This document shows positions 24,356-33,007 of a stretch of 64,000 nucleotides of DNA, in pieces. This DNA comes from JABJAG01 sp965222215 (GTDB lineage Bacteria > Pseudomonadota > Alphaproteobacteria > UBA6615): positions 2,728,001 to 2,792,000 of the forward strand of contig OZ244931.1 of the NCBI GenBank assembly GCA_965222215.1. The letters run 5' to 3'. How positions within the stretch are numbered: the stretch's first letter is position 1; each line of letters starts with the position of its first letter. The notes under the pieces were generated by a model. That model was not told the origin of the DNA, ran no database searches, and worked only from the letters and a program-made list of their open reading frames with translations. Position numbers and translations under genes: made by a program.

Positions 24356-26635
24356 TTAGGTCTCGATACCGTGGTCTCGTGCGAAACCCCGCAGGTGGCG
24401 GCGTATGCTGGGCGTCGTGCCACTCAGGAGCCTTGACTGGTATTCGACAAGGTCACCGAGGTCGACCGAGCGGACCATCGCCTTGACCGGTCCAACCCCG
24501 GCCGCGGACATCGAAAGCCGGTCGATGCCGAGCCCCAGCAGAGCAAGGGCGGACAGCGGATCGCCCGCCATCTCACCGCATACGGTCAACGGCGTTTCCG
24601 CCGCGACGCAGGCATCGACGACCTGTTTCATGAAATTCAGGACGGCAGGTGCGAGTGCATCGTAACGGCCTTCGAGGCGAGGATTGCCGCGGTCGGACGC
24701 GAACAGGAACTGCACCAGGTCGTTGCTGCCGACGGAAAGAAAATCGATCCGGGGCAATAGCGCATCCAGTTGCATGGCCAGCGCTGGAACTTCCAGCATG
24801 ACACCGCTGCGTACCCGCGTCGGGACCGGTGCCCCGTTTCGCACTGCACGTTCGAGCTCCATATCCAGAAGGCGCCGCACGGCATCGAATTCCGACACCT
24901 GGGCAATCATCGGAAACATGATCGAGAGCTCGCGTTCGCCCGCCGCCTGGATCAGCGCCCGGAGCTGGTGACGCAGCATCGCCGGGCGGTCGAGAGCAAT
25001 TCGCGTCGCCCGCCAGCCCATCGCCGGATTCTCTTCCGACCCGCTGTGCAGATACGGAAGGGCTTTGTCGCCGCCGATGTCGAGCGTACGAAAAACGACC
25101 GGTTTGCCGCCCGCTTCTTTGAGGACATTGGCATAGAAGCTGGCCTGATCCGCCACGTCGGGATAGGTCGCGCGCACCATAAACGGGATCTCGGTGCGAT
25201 AGAGGCCCACACCTTCCGCGCCGGTATCGTCGAGATGGCTCATATCCGCCAGCAGGCCGGCGTTCAGCAGAAGCGTGACCCGCCGGCCGTCTCGCGTGTC
25301 GGCAGGCGTATCGCGCAGGCTCCTATATGCTTCAAGACGCGCGCCGCGCGCCGCGAGTGCCGATTCGAAACTGCCGGCCACTTCATCGCCCGGCCGCAGA
25401 TAGACGACCCCGTTCTCGGCATCGACCAGCACCTCGTCACCGGTCTCGACCCGCGACAGCAGGCCGCCAAGACGGCCGATCAGGGGAATGCCCAGCGCAC
25501 GCGCGACAATAGTCGCGTGAGCGTTCGCCGAGCCTTCCTCCAGCAGGACGCCTTTCACGACACCCGGCTCGTAGTTGAGCAACTCCGCCGGCCCCAGCGA
25601 GCGGGCCACCAGCACCATATCGTCGGGCAGCTGCAGGCCTTCGTCGTCGTCGCCTTCCACGAGCTGGCGCAGCAGGCGGTTCGCCAGTTCCTCGAAATCG
25701 AGCAAACGCTCGCGCATCAGCGCCGTACTGGCCTGCACCATGCGCGTGCGTGTGTCTTCCTGCACGCGTTGGACCGCCGCCTCGGCCGAGAACCCGGACT
25801 GAATCGCCTCGTTGATCCGCCGCATCCACCCGCGGTCCTCGGCGAACATGCGGAACGTTTCCAACACCTCGCGATGCTCGCCGGCGGCGGCCAGTTCCGG
25901 CCGGTCGAGGTAGGTATCCAGATCGTGCTGGAGAGCTGCGAGCGCGACCCGGACCCGCTCCTCCTCCCGGGCGGAATCGTCGCTCAGCATCCGCTCGATC
26001 GTGACGCGGCGGCGATGGATGAAGGCCGTGCCGCGGGTCAGACCGACACTAAGCGGCCGGCCCTCGAGGCGCAGCGGCAGCGACGCGGCCTCACTGTCGA
26101 ACCGCGCCTCATCGGCGCCCAGCACCTCACCGCCCGCGATCAGTTCTGCCAGGACCATGGCGGTCGTTTCGAGAGTCTCCACTTCCTCGTCGCCGTAGTT
26201 GCGCTCCGTCCGGTTCTGGATGACCAGCACACCCAGCACCCGGCCACCGCGCAGGATCGGCACGCCCATCAGCGAGGAATAGCGCTCCTCTCCTGTTTCC
26301 GGGCGGTAGGCGAACAAGGGATGGGACTGGGCATCCGCAAGCGCCACCGGCATGGCCTGGGCCGCCACGAAACCGACCAGGCCCTCGCCCACCATCAGGC
26401 GCGTGTTGTGAACCGCATCGGCACGGAGCCCCTCGGTTGCGAAGAGTTCGAGGACGTCACCCGCCCGGCGCACATAGATAGAGCAGACTTCCGCGACGAG
26501 TTCCCGCGCGATCAGCGTCGCAATATTGTCGAGCCGCTCCTGCGCGTCGCCCGGCCCCGCCATGATGTCGCGCAACCGGCGCAGCAAACGCCGAGACCCG
26601 ACCCAGGCCGGATTGTTCGGTCCCGGTCCGCTCAT
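24356..26635 (-). CDS. ptsP: Nitrogen PTS phosphoenolpyruvate-protein phosphotransferase (EI-Ntr)
   Basis: A 759-residue enzyme with an N-terminal GAF domain (about 30-160, RPETGEERYSSLMGVPIL) fused to an EI module. The phosphorylated histidine lies in GSANAHATIVARALGIP. The PEP-binding barrel shows GVGLYRTEIPFM, GGDKALPYLHSG and FLSVGSNDLVQFLFASDR, and the cysteine CGEMAGDP. It phosphorylates NPr from PEP; the GAF domain probably senses glutamine in the nitrogen branch. PTS-Ntr tunes nitrogen, potassium and polymer metabolism in alphaproteobacteria. It sits next to lysC, the usual alphaproteobacterial order. A 171-base gap to rodZ holds the rodZ promoter. Confidence 0.95.
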   Translation of the reverse strand: MSGPGPNNPAWVGSRRLLRRLRDIMAGPGDAQERLDNIATLIARELVAEVCSIYVRRAGDVLELFATEGLRADAVHNTRLMVGEGLVGFVAAQAMPVALADAQSHPLFAYRPETGEERYSSLMGVPILRGGRVLGVLVIQNRTERNYGDEEVETLETTAMVLAELIAGGEVLGADEARFDSEAASLPLRLEGRPLSVGLTRGTAFIHRRRVTIERMLSDDSAREEERVRVALAALQHDLDTYLDRPELAAAGEHREVLETFRMFAEDRGWMRRINEAIQSGFSAEAAVQRVQEDTRTRMVQASTALMRERLLDFEELANRLLRQLVEGDDDEGLQLPDDMVLVARSLGPAELLNYEPGVVKGVLLEEGSANAHATIVARALGIPLIGRLGGLLSRVETGDEVLVDAENGVVYLRPGDEVAGSFESALAARGARLEAYRSLRDTPADTRDGRRVTLLLNAGLLADMSHLDDTGAEGVGLYRTEIPFMVRATYPDVADQASFYANVLKEAGGKPVVFRTLDIGGDKALPYLHSGSEENPAMGWRATRIALDRPAMLRHQLRALIQAAGERELSIMFPMIAQVSEFDAVRRLLDMELERAVRNGAPVPTRVRSGVMLEVPALAMQLDALLPRIDFLSVGSNDLVQFLFASDRGNPRLEGRYDALAPAVLNFMKQVVDACVAAETPLTVCGEMAGDPLSALALLGLGIDRLSMSAAGVGPVKAMVRSVDLGDLVEYQSRLLSGTTPSIRRHLRGFARDHGIET

Positions 26636-26717
26636 AATCCGCCCCCGCCGCTTAACCCTCCGGGGCCGCGGCTTCGACCGGGCTGGGAGAGGGCGAAGCG
26701 GGTGGTCATCTTTTCGA

Positions 26718-27953
26718 TCAGGCGGCGTCCAGGCCGTAGACGGTGTGCAGCGCGCGCAGGGCGAGTTCGGTGAACTCCTCGGCGATCAGCACGCTGATCT
26801 TGATCTCCGAGGTCGAGATCACCTGGATGTTGATGCCGCGCTCGGCCAGCGAGGAGAACATCCGCTGCGCGACGCCGGCATGGCTGCGCATGCCCACGCC
26901 GACGACGGAGACCTTCACCACGTCGGCGTCGGACACCAGGTTCGTGAAGCTGAGCTCATCCTGGCGCGCTTCGAGAACCTCGATAGCGCGATCGAGATCG
27001 CCCCGGGTCACTGTGAAGGTCATGTCCGTGCTGGTCCCGTCTTCCGAGACGTTCTGGACGATCATGTCGACGTTCACGTTGGCGTCGGCGAGCGGGCCGA
27101 AGATCGCCGCCGCGACGCCCGGCCGGTCGGCCACGCGCATCAGGGTGATCTTCGCTTCATCGCGGCTGTAGGTGACGCCGCTGACAATTTCCTGTTCCAC
27201 GATATCTTCCTCGTCGACGACAAGTGTTCCGGGCAGATCGCTGCCGATCGCGCCCTCGAAAGACGAGAGCACCTGCACGGGTACGCCGTGATTCATCGCC
27301 AGTTCGACCGAACGGGTCTGGAGCACCTTGGCGCCAAGAGACGCCATCTCCAGCATCTCTTCGTAGGTGATTTTATCCAGCTTGCGCGCGCGCGTCACGA
27401 TCCTGGGGTCTGACGTGTAGACCCCGTCGACGTCGGTGTAGATGTCGCAACGATCCGCATTCAGGGCTGCCGCCAGCGCCACGGCGGTCGTATCCGAACC
27501 GCCCCGGCCCAGGGTCGTGATGCGGTTATCCGGGCCGATGCCCTGGAAGCCGGCGAGCACGCAGACCTGGCGATCCGCCAGGCGCCGCTCCATTTCGTCG
27601 GTCTCCACACTCTCGATCCGCGCCTTGGCGTGGGCGTCGGATGTGCGGATCGGCACCTGCCAGCCAAGCCATGACCGGGCCGGCACGCCCTGTTCCTGCA
27701 GGCAGATTGCCAGCAAACCGGCGGTGACCTGCTCACCGGTCGACACCACCACGTCGTATTCGCGCGCGTCGTGCATCGCGTGCGCCGCACGGGTAAGTGC
27801 CACAAGGTCGTTGGTCACCCCCGCCATGGCCGACACGACCACGGCGATCTCGTGCCCGGCCTCATGCTCGCGCTTCACCCGCGCCGCGACGGCGCGGATT
27901 CGGTCGAGATCGGCGACGGACGTGCCGCCAAATTTGGCAACGATGCGACTCAT
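26718..27953 (-). CDS. lysC: Aspartate kinase
   Basis: A 411-residue aspartokinase. The N-terminal kinase domain has VAKFGGTSVADLDRI, the substrate site STGEQVTAGLLA and GRGGSDTTAVALAAAL. Two C-terminal ACT domains (about 265-411; ITLMRVADRPGVAAAIFGPL, KVSVVGVGMRSHAGVAQRMF) mediate feedback control. It makes aspartyl phosphate for lysine, threonine and methionine synthesis. The ATG at 27953 is used because GGAAG lies five bases upstream; another ATG is four codons earlier. It is divergent from ubiG across 175 bases and upstream of ptsP. Confidence 0.97.
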   Translation of the reverse strand: MSRIVAKFGGTSVADLDRIRAVAARVKREHEAGHEIAVVVSAMAGVTNDLVALTRAAHAMHDAREYDVVVSTGEQVTAGLLAICLQEQGVPARSWLGWQVPIRTSDAHAKARIESVETDEMERRLADRQVCVLAGFQGIGPDNRITTLGRGGSDTTAVALAAALNADRCDIYTDVDGVYTSDPRIVTRARKLDKITYEEMLEMASLGAKVLQTRSVELAMNHGVPVQVLSSFEGAIGSDLPGTLVVDEEDIVEQEIVSGVTYSRDEAKITLMRVADRPGVAAAIFGPLADANVNVDMIVQNVSEDGTSTDMTFTVTRGDLDRAIEVLEARQDELSFTNLVSDADVVKVSVVGVGMRSHAGVAQRMFSSLAERGINIQVISTSEIKISVLIAEEFTELALRALHTVYGLDAA

Positions 27954-28061
27954 GGTCTCTTCCATTGCGCCCGCCGCCCGGAGTAGTCATTGGGGGCCGG
28001 CACGACGCGGTTGGCGCGCGCAACTGCCCAGAACCAAAGGGCGACCGCGCGAAACGGCGTA

Positions 28062-28090
28062 TCCATACTCAGCCCGAACCCGGCTTGCAA
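28062..28090 (-). promoter_or_regulatory. Candidate lysC promoter
   Basis: TTGCAA (28090-28085) and TATGGA (28067-28062) on the minus strand are 17 bases apart, about 110 bases upstream of the lysC start. No promoter was recognised for the divergent ubiG. The match is moderate. Confidence 0.38.
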
Positions 28091-28128
28091 GCATGGGGGG
28101 CCGGGCAAACACTTGGCAGGCCAATGCG

Positions 28129-28890
28129 ATGGCAGCAGTCGATGAAATGACCGGAGGCGGTTCACGCGACGCGCGCGAACTCGAGAAATTCCGCCGCATG
28201 GCCGCGGAATGGTGGGACCCGGACGGGAAGTTCCGCCCGCTGCACCGGTTCAACCCGGTCCGGCTGGAATATATCCGCGAACGCGCCTGCGAGCATTTCG
28301 GCCGCGACAAGGCGTCGACGCGCCCGCTCGACGGGTTGCGGCTGCTCGATGTGGGCTGCGGCGGCGGCCTGCTGTGCGAGCCGATGGCGCGATTGGGGGC
28401 AAGGGTGACGGGCGTGGACGCCGTGGATGCCAATATCAAGGTCGCACGCATCCACGCCGAGGAGGTCGGGCTCGAGATCGACTACCGCGCGACCACGGCC
28501 GAAGACGTGCTCGCGGGCGGCGAGACGTTCGACATCGTTCTCAGCATGGAAGTGGTGGAGCATGTGGCCGAGCCGCACATGTTCCTGGCCGACTGCGGCC
28601 GGCTGGTCGCGCCGGGCGGGCTGGTGTTCGCCGCGACCCTGAACCGCACGCCCAAGGCCTTCGCCATGGCCATCGTCGGTGCAGAGTATGTCCTGCGCTG
28701 GCTGCCGCGCGGGACCCACGACTGGCGCAAGTTCATTCGTCCGTCCGAACTGGTCGACGGGCTGCAGGCCGGCGGGATCGAGATGGTCGAAGTGACGGGC
28801 GTCGTCTTCAACCCGCTGTCCGGTACATGGTCCCGCAACCCGCGCGACCTGGACGTGAACTATATGGGCGTGGGCCGGAAGGCCGCCTAG
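28129..28890 (+). CDS. ubiG: Ubiquinone biosynthesis O-methyltransferase
   Basis: A 253-residue methyltransferase. It has the UbiG N-terminus RRMAAEWWDPDGKFRPLHRF, motif I LLDVGCGGGLLCEPMARLG and the post-I acid in TGVDAVD. The family segments MEVVEHVAEPHMFL and GTHDWRKFIRPSEL are also present. It methylates the two hydroxyls introduced during ubiquinone ring formation. The ATG at 28129 is chosen; an in-frame ATG at 28093 would add twelve residues not typical of the family. Its TAG stop shares the palindromic CTAG at 28887-28890 with the convergent DUF1178 gene. Confidence 0.95.
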   Translation: MAAVDEMTGGGSRDARELEKFRRMAAEWWDPDGKFRPLHRFNPVRLEYIRERACEHFGRDKASTRPLDGLRLLDVGCGGGLLCEPMARLGARVTGVDAVDANIKVARIHAEEVGLEIDYRATTAEDVLAGGETFDIVLSMEVVEHVAEPHMFLADCGRLVAPGGLVFAATLNRTPKAFAMAIVGAEYVLRWLPRGTHDWRKFIRPSELVDGLQAGGIEMVEVTGVVFNPLSGTWSRNPRDLDVNYMGVGRKAA

Positions 28891-29312
28891 CTGTCCATCC
28901 GCTTCGGCCAGGGCAGCTTGCCGACGGGCACGCCCTCATCGGCCAGTTCCTTGGCCTCATCCTCGGTCGCGTTGCCGTAAATGCCGCGCTCCTCGGACTC
29001 GCCGTAGTAGATCTTGCGCGCCTCGTCGGGGAATTCGTCGCCGACATCGTCGAAATTGGTTTCGACATAGTCGCGGACTTCGCCGAGCATCTTCTTCAGC
29101 TTCTTCTGCGCTTCGGCCTTTTCCGCGCGCTGGGCCTGAACGGTGCTTTTCGCGCCGACCGCCGGCGCCATGATCGATTTGTCGATCTTCGTATCGCCGC
29201 AGACCGGGCATTCGACGAGCTTCTTCTTCGCCTGCTTGTCGAAGTCGGCCGAGTTCGAGAACCAGCCTTCGAACTCGTGCTCGTTCCTGCAGATAAGATT
29301 GAAACTGATCAT
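28887..29312 (-). CDS. DUF1178 family protein
   Basis: A 141-residue protein with the family N-terminus ISFNLICRNEHEFEGWF, a CPVCG knuckle and C8 earlier in the chain, together suggesting a zinc ribbon. The rest (DYVETNFDDVGDEFPDEARK, IYGNATEDEAKELADEG, then LPWP) is conserved in alpha- and betaproteobacteria. The function is unknown. It is usually found between ubiG/lysC and grxC, as here. The start at 29312 matches the family N-terminus. Its stop overlaps the ubiG stop on the other strand by four bases. Confidence 0.88.
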   Translation of the reverse strand: MISFNLICRNEHEFEGWFSNSADFDKQAKKKLVECPVCGDTKIDKSIMAPAVGAKSTVQAQRAEKAEAQKKLKKMLGEVRDYVETNFDDVGDEFPDEARKIYYGESEERGIYGNATEDEAKELADEGVPVGKLPWPKRMDS

Positions 29313-29397
29313 GCCCGTCACCCAAGCTTTGCAATGCGCATGCCCGCGAAGACATGATGCCATTTCAGGGAAATTACAAGGCGAAGCTGGTTCAAGC

Positions 29398-29949
29398 ATG
29401 CGCGAGAATTCCTCATCCCGAACGGCCCCGTCGCCCTGGATCGACCGGTTTTCCCGGCTCGCAGAGGCGCCCGTGCTCGACCTCGCGTGCGGCCACGGGC
29501 GGCATACGGCCCATTTCGCCGCGCGCGGACTGGATGTCACGGCGGTGGACCGCGACACCTCCCGGCTGGGCGAGCTTCGCGCCGACCCGCGCGTCACCGT
29601 CATCGAAGCCGATCTTGAGGACACCGCGCACCCCTGGCGCCCGAAACCGGATACGTTCGCGGCGATCGTCGTGACCAACTACCTGTGGCGGCCGCTGTTG
29701 CCCGCGCTGGTCGACGCGCTCAGGCCCGGCGGGGTTTTGCTCTACGAGACGTTCGCCCGGGGCAACGAACGTTTCGGGAAACCGTCGAACCCGGACTTCC
29801 TGTTGAAGCCCGGCGAACTCCTGAATGCGGTTGAAGGCAGGCTAACTGTCGTCGCCTACGAGCATGGTGAGATCGGCGATCCGCCGCGCGCGGTCGTCCA
29901 GAGGATATGCGCCGTGCGCGGCGCGGGCCCGTTCGGCCTAGGAAGCTGA
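29398..29949 (+). CDS. Small class I SAM-dependent methyltransferase
   Basis: A 183-residue methyltransferase with motif I PVLDLACGHGRHTAHFAARG, a post-I acid in VTAVDRDTS, and AAIVVTNYLWRPLLPALVDA followed by PGGVLLYETFARGNE. The fold resembles TehB-like thiopurine/tellurite methyltransferases, but no substrate can be assigned. The ATG at 29398 has only a weak ribosome-binding site. It occupies the spot between DUF1178 and grxC where many alphaproteobacteria carry a carbon-nitrogen hydrolase. Its last 12 bases overlap the convergent grxC stop. Confidence 0.82.
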   Translation: MRENSSSRTAPSPWIDRFSRLAEAPVLDLACGHGRHTAHFAARGLDVTAVDRDTSRLGELRADPRVTVIEADLEDTAHPWRPKPDTFAAIVVTNYLWRPLLPALVDALRPGGVLLYETFARGNERFGKPSNPDFLLKPGELLNAVEGRLTVVAYEHGEIGDPPRAVVQRICAVRGAGPFGLGS

Positions 29950-30210
29950 CCCGGACAGGCCGAGCTTGTCGTCGAGCTGGCCGGCGGCATCCAGCGCATA
30001 CAGATCGTCACACCCGCCGATATGTTCGTCGTCGATGAAAATCTGCGGCACCGTGTGGCGGCCGTTCGCGCGCTCCATCATCGCCTGGCGCTTGTCCTTG
30101 CTGAAACTCACATCGGTTTCCTCGAAGTCGACGCCCTTCTGGTTCAACAGGCGCTTCGCCGCGGCGCAGAAGCCGCACATCATGCCGGTGTAGATTTCGA
30201 CCTTGGCCAT
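29938..30210 (-). CDS. grxC: Glutaredoxin 3
   Basis: A 90-residue monothiol/dithiol glutaredoxin. The active site is CGFC at residues 12-15 rather than the more usual CPYC, so both cysteines are present. The glutathione-binding TVPQIFIDDEHIGGCDDLYAL follows. It reduces disulfides with glutathione. The ATG at 30210 is preceded by AGGGGAA. It ends inside the 3' end of the convergent methyltransferase gene and lies downstream of comF, the order normal for the class. Confidence 0.94.
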   Translation of the reverse strand: MAKVEIYTGMMCGFCAAAKRLLNQKGVDFEETDVSFSKDKRQAMMERANGRHTVPQIFIDDEHIGGCDDLYALDAAGQLDDKLGLSGSAS

Positions 30211-30288
30211 AGCCGGTTCCCCTTTTTGATTGTCCATTATCTAGGTGGGCCGGGCCGCGAAGACCAGTGGCCGCGCTTCAAAAGCCTG

Positions 30289-31047
30289 TCATCGCGGCCG
30301 GTCCACCCGCGCCAGCACAAGCACATCGACGGCGCCCGCCCCCGTTTTCAGGAGCGCGCGCGTGCACGCGTCGAGGGTCGCCCCCGTCGTGTAGACATCG
30401 TCGACCAGCAGGATACGCCGCCCCGAAACCTGCCCGGCGCGGCGTGCGTTCACCGCAAACGCGCCGCGCACGTTCCGGCGGCGCTCGGCCGCGTTCAGCC
30501 CGCCCTGGGTCGGCGTCGCGCGGACCCGCCGCAGCAGTTCCGGCGCGAACGCCGCCTTTCCGCCGGCCCGGTGGCTGAGTTCGCGCGCCAGCAGCGCCGA
30601 CTGGTTGAAGCGCCGCCGCCAAAGCCGCAACGGGTGCAGCGGGACGGGCGCGATCACGTCGGCATCGTCGACGAGTTCCCGCCCCGCGCGCGCAAGCCAG
30701 CGGCCGAACGCCGGCGCGCCGTGCAGGCGATCGCGATGCTTCAGGCCGGTCACCAGATCGCGGCTCACGTCGTTGTAGACGAAGACCGCGCGGGCTCGCT
30801 CGAACGCGGGGCGCTCGCGAATACAGGCCCCGCACAGCGCGTCCGTCCCCTGGTCGAATTCGAACGGCACGCCGCACGCCGCGCAGAACGGCGCGGCAAT
30901 GAATTCGGCGCCGTCCCAGCACGCCGCGCAGAGCGCGCCCGGCTCCGACACCAGCGCATCGCAGGCGAGGCACTGCGGCGGCAGCACCGTGTCCAGCGCC
31001 GTGCGCGACGCGCGCTTCAACGCGCCAAGAGGACCGGTCCATTCCAT
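30289..31047 (-). CDS. ComF family protein (phosphoribosyltransferase fold)
   Basis: A 252-residue protein. The N-terminus is a double zinc ribbon (CLACDALV, CAACW, CAACGVPFEF, CGACIRERP). The C-terminal half is a PRTase domain with the diphosphate-binding loop ILLVDDVYTTGATLDAC and the GLKHRDRLH segment. ComF proteins take part in DNA uptake in competent species, and many non-competent bacteria carry homologs of unknown job. The ATG at 31047 gives the family start; a TTG at 31083 in frame is an alternative. It is divergent from the NDUFAF5-like gene across 92 bases. Confidence 0.9.
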   Translation of the reverse strand: MEWTGPLGALKRASRTALDTVLPPQCLACDALVSEPGALCAACWDGAEFIAAPFCAACGVPFEFDQGTDALCGACIRERPAFERARAVFVYNDVSRDLVTGLKHRDRLHGAPAFGRWLARAGRELVDDADVIAPVPLHPLRLWRRRFNQSALLARELSHRAGGKAAFAPELLRRVRATPTQGGLNAAERRRNVRGAFAVNARRAGQVSGRRILLVDDVYTTGATLDACTRALLKTGAGAVDVLVLARVDRPR

Positions 31048-31139
31048 GGTGGATTCTGGCGCCCGGGAGGGCGACCGAGTCAATCGGTCTGCGTTGCGAA
31101 ACTATGTTCGCCAATCCATCGCCATGCGATAAAGCGCCC

Positions 31140-32081
31140 ATGACCGCTCCCGACGCCATTTTCGACCGGGCCCTCCTCCGCCGCCGCCGCGCGCGCATCG
31201 CCGCGGGGTTCGGCGCGCATGATTTCCTGTTTCGCGAGATCGCCGCGCGCATGGCCGAGCGCATCGGCGACGTGCGGCGCGACTTCGACCTGGCGCTCGA
31301 CGCCGGATGCCGGACGGGGCTGTTCGCCGAAGCCGTGGCCGCCACCGTTCCCGGCAAGGTCGCCCGGGTCGTGCAGTACGACGCCTCGCCGGATTTCGCC
31401 GCGCGCGCCCGGGCGCAAACCCACGCCGCCACGCTGGTCGCCGACGACGAAGCGTTGCCCTTCGCGCCCGCGAGCTTCGACCTGGCCGCGAGTTGCGGCG
31501 TGCTCCACGCCGTCAACGATGTGCCGGGCGCCCTGATCCAGCTGCGCCAGACCTTGAAGCCCGACGGCCTGTTCCTGGGCGCGCTGCTGGGCGGCGAGAC
31601 GCTGCACGAGCTTCGCCACGCGCTGATCGCCGCGGAAGCCGAGATCGAGGGCGGCGCCAGCCCGCGCGTCGCCCCGTTCGCCGAACTGGCCGATGCCGCG
31701 GGCCTGCTCCAGCGCGCGGGCTTCGCATTGCCGGTCGCGGACCTCGACACCGTCGACGTGACCTATGCCGATGCGTTTGCCCTGATGAGAGATCTTCGCG
31801 GCATGGGCGAGGCGAATATGCGCACCGACCGGCGCCGGACGTTCACGCGCCGCGCGACGTTGTTCCGCGCCGCCGAAATCTACGCCGAACAATTCGCCGG
31901 GCCCGGCAGCCGCATTCCGGCAACATTCCAGCTATTCTTCCTCACCGGCTGGGCGCCGTCGGAGACCCAGCCCAAACCGCTCCGTCCCGGAAGCGCCGAG
32001 GCACGGCTTGCCGATGCGCTCGACGCCCGCGAGCAATCCCTCGGCGAGGCGGCGCCGGCCGCCCCGCCGCGAAAGGACTGA
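31140..32081 (+). CDS. NDUFAF5/BioC-like methyltransferase-fold protein
   Basis: A 313-residue protein homologous in layout to mitochondrial NDUFAF5. Visible parts are IFDRALLRRRRARIAAGFGA, motif I ALDAGCRTGLFAEAVA, LPFAPASFDLAASCGVLHAV, and the family tail PATFQLFFLTGW. NDUFAF5 hydroxylates an arginine of complex I subunit NDUFS7; bacterial versions are often annotated as BioC-like methyltransferases. Motif I carries Arg where the usual consensus has Gly, as is common in this subfamily. The ATG at 31140 was chosen from that N-terminus. Three paralogous membrane protein genes follow closely. Confidence 0.85.
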   Translation: MTAPDAIFDRALLRRRRARIAAGFGAHDFLFREIAARMAERIGDVRRDFDLALDAGCRTGLFAEAVAATVPGKVARVVQYDASPDFAARARAQTHAATLVADDEALPFAPASFDLAASCGVLHAVNDVPGALIQLRQTLKPDGLFLGALLGGETLHELRHALIAAEAEIEGGASPRVAPFAELADAAGLLQRAGFALPVADLDTVDVTYADAFALMRDLRGMGEANMRTDRRRTFTRRATLFRAAEIYAEQFAGPGSRIPATFQLFFLTGWAPSETQPKPLRPGSAEARLADALDAREQSLGEAAPAAPPRKD

Positions 32082-32086
32082 AACCG

Positions 32087-32908
32087 ATGCCGTTCAACCT
32101 CTCGTCCGTTCTGGTTGAAACCTACAAGTTCCTGTGGCGCGAGCGCGCGGACCTGTGGGCCTATGCGCTGCTGCCCGTCGTGATCGTCGCCGCCACCAAG
32201 ACCGCGACACTCTGGTTTTTCGGCGAGTGGGAAACCTTCTTCGAACCGCTGCCGCCGCCGGAAGAAGCCTCGCCCGAGACGGGCTCGCCGCTGCCCGGCA
32301 TCACCCTCGGCGCGGCCGGCGTCATCAACATCGTCGTCGGCTTCGTGACCTATGTGATGTTCGCGGTGGCGTGGCATCGCCGCTACCTGATCGGCAACGA
32401 GGGCCAGACCATCGGCGCGGCATTGCGCTGGCAGGCCCATCACTGGCACTTCGCCGGCCGCTTCGTCGGGATGCTGGTGATCGTCGCCGTGATCGGCTGG
32501 GTGGTGTCGCTGCCCATGGTTTACTTCGCGGGCGGCGGCGTCACGCCGTCGGCAATCGCCTTCGCCTTCTTCGTGACCTTCTTTGTCCTCGGGCTGGTCT
32601 ACGGACGCCTGCTGCTGGTGCTCCCCGCCGCCGCCAAGGGCGACAAAATGGGTTTCCGCGAAGCGGCGGACCGTACCAAGGGCAAGAGCTGGCTGATGTT
32701 CGGCATCGGGCTCCTGCCGCCCTTCCCGGTCTTCGGCGCGATGCTGCTGATCCTCACGCCGATCACCGCCGCGCTGGCCAGCGCCATCGGCCCCTCGATC
32801 TCGCTGCTGCTGGTCATCCTGCTCGCGCAGCAGGTCTTCAGCTTCGCCGCCATCGCCGCCGGCGTCACCGCGCTGTCCATCGCGCACCGCCACCTGGCCG
32901 GGAACTAG
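32087..32908 (+). CDS. Six-helix membrane protein, array member 1
   Basis: A 273-residue integral membrane protein of unknown function starting five bases after the preceding stop. It begins NLSSVLVETYKFLWRERADL and has about six hydrophobic segments. Family-like landmarks are VAWHRRYLIGNEG after the second helix and ALRWQAHHWHF before the third. The last helix ends in AAGVTALSIAHRHL. The same layout recurs in the next two genes, so this is the most divergent copy of a tandem family. No catalytic or transport motif is recognised. Confidence 0.8.
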   Translation: MPFNLSSVLVETYKFLWRERADLWAYALLPVVIVAATKTATLWFFGEWETFFEPLPPPEEASPETGSPLPGITLGAAGVINIVVGFVTYVMFAVAWHRRYLIGNEGQTIGAALRWQAHHWHFAGRFVGMLVIVAVIGWVVSLPMVYFAGGGVTPSAIAFAFFVTFFVLGLVYGRLLLVLPAAAKGDKMGFREAADRTKGKSWLMFGIGLLPPFPVFGAMLLILTPITAALASAIGPSISLLLVILLAQQVFSFAAIAAGVTALSIAHRHLAGN

Positions 32909-33007
32909 ACGCCCGAGCTTCACGCTCCAATTTCGAACAACTCCCTGGAATCGGCCCCGATGATAAGCTCAACCTCAGGGGCCAGAAGCGAAAAGGGGGA
33001 CACATCC

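Noticed and set aside
28093..28128. Upstream ATG start for ubiG
   Set aside because: It adds twelve residues not seen in the family and has no ribosome-binding site.
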